Assembly: GCA_037890055.1 (NCBI GenBank)
Contig: JBBKBD010000029.1
Strand: one strand, 5' to 3'
DNA length: 11,852 bases
Source of the DNA: Mediannikoviicoccus sp037890055
GTDB lineage: Bacteria > Bacillota > Clostridia > Tissierellales > Peptoniphilaceae
Shown: positions 1-5,265 of the stretch, in pieces
How positions within the stretch are numbered: position 1 is the first letter of the stretch
How the letters are laid out: the number at the start of each line of letters is the position of its first letter
Position numbers and translations under genes: made by a program
The notes under the pieces: generated by a model
The model's input: only the letters and a program-made list of their open reading frames with translations
The model's database searches: none
What the model was told of the DNA's origin: nothing

Positions 1-1
1 A

Positions 2-64
2 GAGCGAAAGATTTCTCTCTCGCTCAAAGTTTTTCTCCCGAAGATTATATTATTTTCGGGAAAA
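2..64 (-). terminator. two hairpins downstream of abiEii, possible terminator region
   Basis: On the minus strand after the abiEii stop, CCCGAA (60-55) pairs with TTCGGG (42-37). Outer U-A and U-G pairs make a stem of about 10 bp around a 12-nt loop. It fits better on this strand than on the plus strand because of the wobble pair. It is followed by an A-run, not a T-run, so it is not a standard terminator. A second hairpin, GAGCGA (25-20) with TCGCTC (7-2), also has a 12-nt loop; its 3' flank lies outside the window, so a T-tract there cannot be judged. No gene is visible in these 66 bases. Confidence 0.35.
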
Positions 65-66
65 TT

Positions 67-1050
67 CTACTTATTAATTTCTTTTTCTAGTTCTTTAAGA
101 ACTTTTATAATCTCTTCAAATGTTGAATATTCTCCATAAATCATTTCTGCCATAGCCTTATAATCTTTTTCTATTTCAGAAAATCGAAACTCTCTTGGAA
201 CTAACTTCAATCTACCATTTAATGCATCTTCATACCTTGCCCACTTTCTAGGGTAGAATTTCATTTTAAATTCAGTCACTTTTTTTAATAAATCCTTGTC
301 CTCTAAGGCTTTGTTTTTAAAATCTGAATTTGCTATTTTATATAAATCGTAAAAGTGTCTTGCATATCTGTGGGGCATAGGAGAAGCTTCTGGTCTATTT
401 GCTTCGTGGTGTAAAATTGTTGCTTTTTCCCAGAAGGTTCTCTCTGCTGAGACTGTTCTTATGCTTGTTTTTTCTTTAAATACATTTAAATATGCTTCGC
501 CAATTATCGGCAAAACTTCAACATCAATTGCAGGTGTCCATGCTGCAAGGCTTCCTATTTCAAGCCTTATATTTTGTGTTAAATAATTAGATTCAAAGAT
601 TTTAGGATATTTACATAGAATTGTTTGTGGGTCTATTGTATCTATTGAAAATTCAAAATCAAAATCCTTTAAATCTTCTTCTAAAACTTTTAAAAATTCA
701 TCTCTTAAAAATATTTCTGTCTTTTCATTAACTGCTTTGTTGAATTTATCTTGCTTGGTATTTGACCTTTCTAACCATGGTTCTTTTTCTTCATAACCTA
801 ATACTCGCCAGTCTAAGATTAGATCTATATCTTCAGAAAATCTTTCAATGAGTCCAAAACACTTTGAAAGTGATGTTCCACCTTTAAAGGTTAAATAACC
901 TTTCCATTTGTTTTCATTAAATAGATAGTCTAAGATAAAAGTAACCCAATAGTCTTTTTCAATTACTGCTTCAGATATATTTTTCTTTCTGGCTGTATTT
1001 ACTATTAAAACTCTTAAATCGTCTTTGTTTTCTATATAAAACTTATTCAT
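67..1050 (-). CDS. abiEii: AbiEii/AbiGii-family nucleotidyltransferase toxin
   Basis: A 327-residue nucleotidyltransferase-like toxin, partner of the preceding antitoxin. Seen, in order: EKDYWV (31-36), the nucleotide-binding KGGTSLSK (56-63), the metal-binding SEDIDL with Asp74 and Asp76 (72-77), an RLEIGS strand (162-167), and the family segment ERTFWEKATILHH (203-215) followed by RHFYDLY (231-237). All the expected catalytic positions are present, so the toxin looks active. Family members transfer nucleotides to RNA (tRNA for the related MenT toxins); the substrate here is unknown. Start: ATG at 1050 with GAGG six nt upstream; an ATG four codons earlier lacks a site. The 8-nt overlap with abiEi implies coupled translation, ensuring antitoxin is made first. 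Likely role: phage defence and element maintenance. Confidence 0.93.
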   Translation of the reverse strand: MNKFYIENKDDLRVLIVNTARKKNISEAVIEKDYWVTFILDYLFNENKWKGYLTFKGGTSLSKCFGLIERFSEDIDLILDWRVLGYEEKEPWLERSNTKQDKFNKAVNEKTEIFLRDEFLKVLEEDLKDFDFEFSIDTIDPQTILCKYPKIFESNYLTQNIRLEIGSLAAWTPAIDVEVLPIIGEAYLNVFKEKTSIRTVSAERTFWEKATILHHEANRPEASPMPHRYARHFYDLYKIANSDFKNKALEDKDLLKKVTEFKMKFYPRKWARYEDALNGRLKLVPREFRFSEIEKDYKAMAEMIYGEYSTFEEIIKVLKELEKEINK

Positions 1051-1654
1051 TTTTGCCCTCACAAATTTCCCTTATTACTTCATATACCCATGCAGGAACT
1101 GATTTTGATTCATTCATTAAATCCAATTTTTCTTTTTCAGTTAAGTTTTCTCTTATCTTTTGTATAACTTCTCTGGTTATATCTTCTTTACCTAAAGACT
1201 TAATTGCTTGAATAACTGTTGCAGTCTTTAGGGACATATTGGCAATTTCTCCTGGATTTACTTTTTTAAATTCTAAAACCGTATCCCCAATTTTATATTC
1301 TTTGTATCTTCCACTAGATATATATTTATAGTGAGTTGGAACTTGTGTTGATAGTCCCAACAAATTTAAGGCTGTGCTATTATATGGTGCAATATTCCAA
1401 TTGTATTTTCTTGCTATGGCAAGTGCCAACTCGTGAATTGATACTGCTTCATATTCTCCAATTAACTCACTGTATTTTGGATTGTAATAAAAGCCATCAA
1501 TGATACGCTGAATTTTTCTTTCATTAACCATCCTATTTAATGTCTTTCTAGCTGTATCATAAGATGTAATATCTAAAAAGTCATTTGCAAAAAATACTTT
1601 ATGTGAGTCAAAATCATTTATTTTATCTGATATTTTTTCTGTATATGAACTCAT
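1043..1654 (-). CDS. abiEi: AbiEi-type antitoxin, DUF6088 family
   Basis: A 203-residue antitoxin and transcriptional autorepressor of a type IV toxin-antitoxin (abortive infection) system. Seen: an N-terminal winged-helix region (about residues 1-60, FFANDFLDITSYDTARKTL then ERKIQRIIDGFYYNP), followed by the DUF6088 body with NIAPYNSTALNLLGLSTQVP and the YISSGRYKEYKIG segment, both hallmarks of this family. The ATG at 1654 is chosen because AAAGGAGG lies six nt upstream. An in-frame ATG at 1675 would put that ribosome binding site inside the gene and is within the -10/operator region. The gene overlaps abiEii by 8 nt (ATGAATAA). In characterised AbiE systems the antitoxin does not bind the toxin directly but blocks its action and represses the operon. 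Function here is inferred from family and pairing. Confidence 0.92.
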   Translation of the reverse strand: MSSYTEKISDKINDFDSHKVFFANDFLDITSYDTARKTLNRMVNERKIQRIIDGFYYNPKYSELIGEYEAVSIHELALAIARKYNWNIAPYNSTALNLLGLSTQVPTHYKYISSGRYKEYKIGDTVLEFKKVNPGEIANMSLKTATVIQAIKSLGKEDITREVIQKIRENLTEKEKLDLMNESKSVPAWVYEVIREICEGKNE

Positions 1655-1665
1655 TACAATCCTCC

Positions 1666-1706
1666 TTTGTCCCAAATATCATATCATATCTGGGACAAAA
1701 GTTCAA
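1666..1706 (-). promoter_or_regulatory. abiE promoter with inverted-repeat operator
   Basis: On the minus strand a -35 box TTGAAC (1706-1701), a 17-nt spacer and a -10 box TATGAT (1683-1678) form a near-consensus promoter, giving a leader of only about 17 nt before the abiEi ATG. A perfect 9-bp inverted repeat, TTTGTCCCA (1699-1691) and TGGGACAAA (1674-1666), brackets the -10 box, with arm centres 25 bp apart. Three tandem GATAT units fill the space (1690-1676). AbiEi antitoxins are known to repress their own promoter by binding inverted repeats, so this is the likely operator. There is no terminator between the CD1107-type stop and this promoter. Confidence 0.75.
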
Positions 1707-1726
1707 TTTACTTAAATTTAATATTC

Positions 1727-2587
1727 TTATAATAGTTCATCATCTTCATCTAAAGATTCTTCGTGAGTTTCATCATCGTCAGATTCATCTTCTGACTCAC
1801 TAATATAATCCTCATCATCTTCTTCAAAGTCTTCCAACATTCTATCTTCTTTTGCTTTAACTACCTTAAAATAATATCCTGCTCCTACAACTCCTCCAAT
1901 TACAAGTGCAACAATTAGAAATGAACCTATTCCACTTTTCTTTTCTTCTTTTACTGGAACAGCCTTAGGCTCTTCTTTTTCTACTTCTTCTTTCTTAGGT
2001 TCTTCAACCTTTATAGTATTTTTATCTTCTGATTCAATCATATTAAGTAGGTCTTGCTCCCCTACTTCTGTCAATAACCTTACATTATCTTGATTTGACG
2101 AGTGATCCACTATTAGGTGCATAGTTTTTCCACTTTTAGTTTGAAATGTTAAAAACTGTCTTACATCTACTGGATTTTCTTTATCTTTTTCTGTATCTCC
2201 ACTTGGTGTAATATCTTTTCCATTCCTATCTACATTTTCAATTACTGAACCTCTTGCCTTATTTTCTTGTGTTGCAAGATTATTTACTGCCTTTGTATTA
2301 CCACCTTTTACAAGTGGGGTTTTCTTTGGTGGATTATTTGAAGGCTTATTTGCTTCACTTGTATTTCCTGGTATTCTTGGAACATCTTGATAAGGAATTT
2401 CTTCTTTTGATGGTGTAAAAACATCATCTTTCAACATTTTTTCAAATTCTTCTTTTTGTGGTTCATAGATTGATTCGTTTTGACTTTCTATTTGACCTTC
2501 ATTTGTCATAGCAAATGTAGTTGCTGGTACTGTAAATGTAAAAAGGAGTAACGCTATGGCTACTCCTCGTTTAATACTCTTATTCAT
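1727..2587 (-). CDS. CD1107-type DUF4366 membrane protein of the conjugative element
   Basis: A 286-residue protein with an N-terminal signal sequence (residues 1-26, ending PATTFA), a proline-rich and charged external region, and the conserved DUF4366 core at about 135-190 (VRQFLTFQTKSGKTMHLIVD, then NQDNVRLLTEVGEQDLLNMIE). A lysine- and glutamate-rich linker leads to one membrane helix (219-240) and a cytoplasmic tail (247-286) in which 25 of 40 residues are Asp or Glu. The core is the hallmark of the family named after C. difficile CD1107, found only in this class of mobile element; its molecular role is not established. Start: ATG 14 nt after the LRR-protein stop, with AAAGGA upstream. 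It is the last gene before a 72-nt gap, so it closes the transfer operon within this window. Confidence 0.9.
   Translation of the reverse strand: MNKSIKRGVAIALLLFTFTVPATTFAMTNEGQIESQNESIYEPQKEEFEKMLKDDVFTPSKEEIPYQDVPRIPGNTSEANKPSNNPPKKTPLVKGGNTKAVNNLATQENKARGSVIENVDRNGKDITPSGDTEKDKENPVDVRQFLTFQTKSGKTMHLIVDHSSNQDNVRLLTEVGEQDLLNMIESEDKNTIKVEEPKKEEVEKEEPKAVPVKEEKKSGIGSFLIVALVIGGVVGAGYYFKVVKAKEDRMLEDFEEDDEDYISESEDESDDDETHEESLDEDDELL
2540..2566 (-). promoter_or_regulatory. terminator-like hairpin inside the signal-peptide codons of the CD1107-type protein
   Basis: On the minus strand GGAGTA (2566-2561) pairs with TACTCC (2550-2545). One G-U and one C-G pair extend the stem to 8 bp with a 6-nt loop, and five T residues follow directly (2544-2540). 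The left arm begins at nucleotide 22 of the coding sequence. The stem uses GC-rich codons (GCC, GCG, CTC) that are uncommon in this AT-rich region. It looks like an intrinsic terminator; function is unproven. Confidence 0.4.
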
Positions 2588-2601
2588 TTTTCTATCCTTT
2601 C

Positions 2602-5025
2602 TTATTTTACATTTTTAAATACATAGACTGCTTTTCTAGCATCGTCCCATTCTATTGTTTGGTTTTTACCATCTTTAATATCTCCATGACTTGCCCCAAA
2701 AGCTTTAGCAATATTTGAAATTGAAGCATGAATTCTTCCATTTATAATCACTGGCTTAACATCTGAATTGTAGACCTTCCCATCTGAATCTTTCATAACA
2801 CCAGTATCAATATTTAGTCTTAATGTCTTTTTAGCTAAGATATTGTTCTCTTTATTTGAGAAAATAGCTTCACGAGTAGAATTGTCATACTCAACATTAA
2901 AACCTAGAGTATAAGCGATATATCTTACTGGAATCATAGTTCTTCCTTGATCCACATAAGTTTTTACATCCATATAGACTGTTGTCTTACCATCTTTGTT
3001 GATAATGTTATAAAAGTTTTTGTCTACTTGAAAAACTGCAAATTCTTTTTCATCTTTAACTTGTTTTTTACCTTGTTGTTCCTCTTGCTTTTTCATCTTG
3101 TTAAGATCAAATTGATTTAGAATGTTCTTGTCATCAGCTTTCAAAAGTTCGTCCCACTTCTTATCTTGAGATTTCTTATCTTCTTTCTTCTCTTTGTTTT
3201 CTTTTTGGAGTTTTAGAAGTTCATCTAATTTCTTAGATAAGTCTTGGTTTAGATTTTTATCTTTTTCATCTTTAGCTTGTTTCTCAAGTTCTTCTTTCGC
3301 TTTTTTATTTGCTTCCTCGATTAACCTCTTTGCTTCTTCAATTTTCTTATCTAATTCTTCTTTTAGCTTTTTAATTTCTTCTTCAGAAGCTTTTTGTTTT
3401 TCTTCTAGCCCTTTAATCTTTTCTTCTAATTCTTTTTTTGTATTTTCAGAAGATTCTTTTAAACTATCAATAGCTTTTTGAAGCTCTTCAATTTTCTTGC
3501 AACATTCTGACTTAGAATTTTCTGTATCTTTCTTTTTAGACTCTAAGTCTCTTATCTTAGCATCTTTTTCATCAAGAGCTTTTTCTAAGTCCTTAATTCT
3601 ATTATCTTTATCTTCAATTTCTTTAGTCTTCTTTGCAAGTTCTCCTTCTAAAGACTCAAGCTTTTCTTGCATTTCTTTGACTTTATTTTCGTTTTTATCG
3701 GTCTTTTCTTTCTCAGCTTCTAACTCCCATTTTGTAGATGAATAATCTTCTTTTAGTTTTGCATTTTCATCTTGTAGTCTTTTTAATTCATCTTTAAGCT
3801 GAGTAATTTCTGCTATTAGTTCATCATTATTAGAGTTTTTAAGATCCTCAATTTCTTTATTCAATTGAGCAATCTTATTGTCTTTCTCTCTAATCTCTTC
3901 TTCTAACTTAGACTTTTCTTGTTTTAGTTTCTCTCCATTATCTTTGCAAGATTCTAACTTTCCCTTTAATTCGTCTATCTTTGATTGGTCTTCTTGTTTC
4001 TTTTCATTTAATTCTTTAATCTGATTTTCTAAGTCCTTAATGTTTTTTGTTAAATCATCAATCTTATTGTCCTTTTCATCAATATCTTGCCCTGTTAAAT
4101 CTGTTTGAGTATCAATGGAATATTTATTTGGATTGTAAATCTTGATAGTTCCTGAATAGTAGTATTTTGGAACTGAAAAGTCCAATTCTACCATGTCTAC
4201 ATCTTTTGGAAATATCAATCCTCCATCTTCATCTTTGATTAGATTTTTGTAATTAGAAATTCCAAGTTCTCCATTATATCCTAGATTATTAAGATAGAAA
4301 GGATTTTGTTTTGGTCTATATTCTACAACTTGATTCCCTATTAACTTAGCTCCAGTATTATTAAGTTTAGGATTGCTTGGTGCATTAATTCTCCTTAATG
4401 CGTTCTTATAAAAAGCTCCACCTTCAATAACTTCAACACTATCTGGTATTTCAATTTCTTCTAGTTCGTTTTCAAAGAATAATCCATCTTTTATAACCTT
4501 TAACCCTTTTGGAAGTCTAGCTCTTTTTATCTTATTTTCTCTAAAAGCAGCACCACCAAGGTTTGTTACTGAATCAGGAATATAGATTTCTTCTAAATTT
4601 GTATTGTTAAATGCCCAACTTTCAATTGTTTTTAAATTGCTTGGCAATTTAATTTCTCTTATTGGGCAATATACAAAAGAGTTGCTCTTAATTGTTTCTA
4701 GGGATTCTGGTAAAGTAATCTTCAAATCTTTTAACTTTGATATTCTTGGAATATCAAACATATTTTGTGAGTAACCAGAACTATTTATATATCCAATAGT
4801 TTTAGTACCTTCTAAAAACTTAATTTCTTGAGTTTTCTCTGCTTTTTCCCATCCTGTTTTACTTAGTCCTGCTACATGAGTCTTATCTCCTTGATGGTAA
4901 ATAAAATCATCTTCCGTCCAAGTAACATCAGACTTTGCAAATGCACTTGTATGCACAGTTGATGTCAAAATTAATAAAAGAGCCATAAAAAAGGCTCTTA
5001 GTTTGTTCGTATTAAATTTCTTCAT
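2602..5025 (-). CDS. exported LRR / long coiled-coil / copper-amine-oxidase-like domain protein
   Basis: An 807-residue exported protein. Seen: a signal peptide (residues 1-30, basic n-region, hydrophobic core LRAFFMALLLILTS, likely cleavage after TSAFA); five 22-residue leucine-rich repeats of BspA type (101-210, consensus IPDSV..I...AF..N.L); a connecting domain to about 305; an uninterrupted coiled coil rich in K and E from about 310 to 660; and a C-terminal domain (about 675-807) with YVDQGRTMIPVRYIAYTLGF, typical of the copper amine oxidase N-terminal-like domain (PF07833) common in clostridial exported proteins. There is no LPXTG anchor or C-terminal membrane helix. Cysteines occur at 120, 360, 508 and 509. 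Start: ATG with AAGGAG upstream, overlapping the DUF4315-like gene by 14 nt. A surface or mating-contact adhesin is inference; the substrate is unknown. Confidence 0.88.
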   Translation of the reverse strand: MKKFNTNKLRAFFMALLLILTSTVHTSAFAKSDVTWTEDDFIYHQGDKTHVAGLSKTGWEKAEKTQEIKFLEGTKTIGYINSSGYSQNMFDIPRISKLKDLKITLPESLETIKSNSFVYCPIREIKLPSNLKTIESWAFNNTNLEEIYIPDSVTNLGGAAFRENKIKRARLPKGLKVIKDGLFFENELEEIEIPDSVEVIEGGAFYKNALRRINAPSNPKLNNTGAKLIGNQVVEYRPKQNPFYLNNLGYNGELGISNYKNLIKDEDGGLIFPKDVDMVELDFSVPKYYYSGTIKIYNPNKYSIDTQTDLTGQDIDEKDNKIDDLTKNIKDLENQIKELNEKKQEDQSKIDELKGKLESCKDNGEKLKQEKSKLEEEIREKDNKIAQLNKEIEDLKNSNNDELIAEITQLKDELKRLQDENAKLKEDYSSTKWELEAEKEKTDKNENKVKEMQEKLESLEGELAKKTKEIEDKDNRIKDLEKALDEKDAKIRDLESKKKDTENSKSECCKKIEELQKAIDSLKESSENTKKELEEKIKGLEEKQKASEEEIKKLKEELDKKIEEAKRLIEEANKKAKEELEKQAKDEKDKNLNQDLSKKLDELLKLQKENKEKKEDKKSQDKKWDELLKADDKNILNQFDLNKMKKQEEQQGKKQVKDEKEFAVFQVDKNFYNIINKDGKTTVYMDVKTYVDQGRTMIPVRYIAYTLGFNVEYDNSTREAIFSNKENNILAKKTLRLNIDTGVMKDSDGKVYNSDVKPVIINGRIHASISNIAKAFGASHGDIKDGKNQTIEWDDARKAVYVFKNVK
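4396..4725 (-). repeat. five tandem BspA-type leucine-rich repeats within the exported protein
   Basis: Residues 101-122, 123-144, 145-166, 167-188 and 189-210 line up as five exact 22-residue units with no insertions. Each has a hydrophobic 'L..L/IP..L/V..I' half, and most have an 'AF..N.L'-like half. DNA of the units is not closely similar, so this is an old repeat rather than a recent expansion. Confidence 0.85.
4978..4999 (-). promoter_or_regulatory. terminator-like hairpin inside the signal-peptide codons of the LRR protein
   Basis: On the minus strand AAGAGCC (4999-4993) and GGCTCTT (4984-4978) form a perfect 7-bp stem with an 8-nt loop. It is followed by a U-rich tract (TTATTAATTTT). 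The left arm begins at nucleotide 27 of the coding sequence. The form fits an intragenic attenuator, but it may be chance in AT-rich leucine codons. Confidence 0.35.
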
Positions 5026-5251
5026 TATGAATGTTCTCCTTTTCTTTTAATTTTTCTTCTCTTTTTCTATCATTGATTTTCTCCATTAATTCTTCCAAGC
5101 TGATATTGTTCCTCCTAAGAGTTACAATTATTTCTTCATTTTCAACTTGTATTTCTTCATCGCAAATTTCCTTGTATTTTGCATTTAGATCTTTTAATTT
5201 CTCTTCTATTTTTTTCTTTTTGTTTCTAATACTTATAAGCTTTCTGTTCAC
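5012..5251 (-). CDS. DUF4315-like small coiled-coil protein, GTG start
   Basis: A 79-residue, highly charged protein with no signal peptide or membrane segment. Seen: a helical coiled-coil N-terminal half (RNKKKKIEEKLKDLNAKYK), then EEIIVTLRRNNISLEELMEKI, which matches the DUF4315 pattern of a coiled coil followed by an 'LEIV..VR...LSPEEL' segment. DUF4315 proteins are usually encoded between the NlpC/P60 gene and the DUF4366 gene of this element type, as here; their function is unknown. The GTG at 5251 is preferred because GGGAG sits seven nt upstream and the first family-like residue follows at once. An upstream ATG at 5305 would add 18 atypical residues encoded by the end of the peptidase gene. 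The stop overlaps the start of the next gene by 14 nt. Confidence 0.8.
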   Translation of the reverse strand: MNRKLISIRNKKKKIEEKLKDLNAKYKEICDEEIQVENEEIIVTLRRNNISLEELMEKINDRKREEKLKEKENIHNEEI

Positions 5252-5263
5252 ATAATATCTCCC
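5249..5263 (-). promoter_or_regulatory. ribosome binding site deciding the GTG start of the DUF4315-like gene
   Basis: GGGAG (5263-5259) lies seven nt before GTG (5251-5249) and just after the peptidase-gene stop (TAG, 5268-5266). The alternative ATG at 5305 has no comparable site and would place 40 nt inside the upstream gene. Confidence 0.65.
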
Positions 5264-5265
5264 TT

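Noticed and set aside
1655..1675. Upstream ATG adding seven residues to AbiEi
   Set aside because: The added codons are the operator arm and the Shine-Dalgarno sequence itself; the ATG at 1654 has ideal spacing.
1585..1803. Plus-strand frame across the abiE promoter region
   Set aside because: It runs against the abiEi start, its promoter and the end of the CD1107-type gene, and has no ribosome binding site or recognisable product.
2045..2067. 7-bp inverted repeat with 9-nt loop (AAGTAGG/CCTACTT) within the DUF4366 core
   Set aside because: No U-tract follows and it sits in conserved coding sequence; it serves as a reminder that stems of this size arise by chance here.
3194..3745. Plus-strand open frames rich in Ser and Phe (3194-3481 and 3497-3745)
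   Set aside because: They lie opposite the Lys/Glu-rich coiled coil, whose codons read backwards as Ser/Phe/Leu; they have no ribosome binding site or family resemblance.
2602..5025. Reading the C-terminal domain of the LRR protein as an active copper amine oxidase
   Set aside because: PF07833 matches are to the N-terminal-like domain only; there is no catalytic amine oxidase domain, so enzyme activity is not supported.
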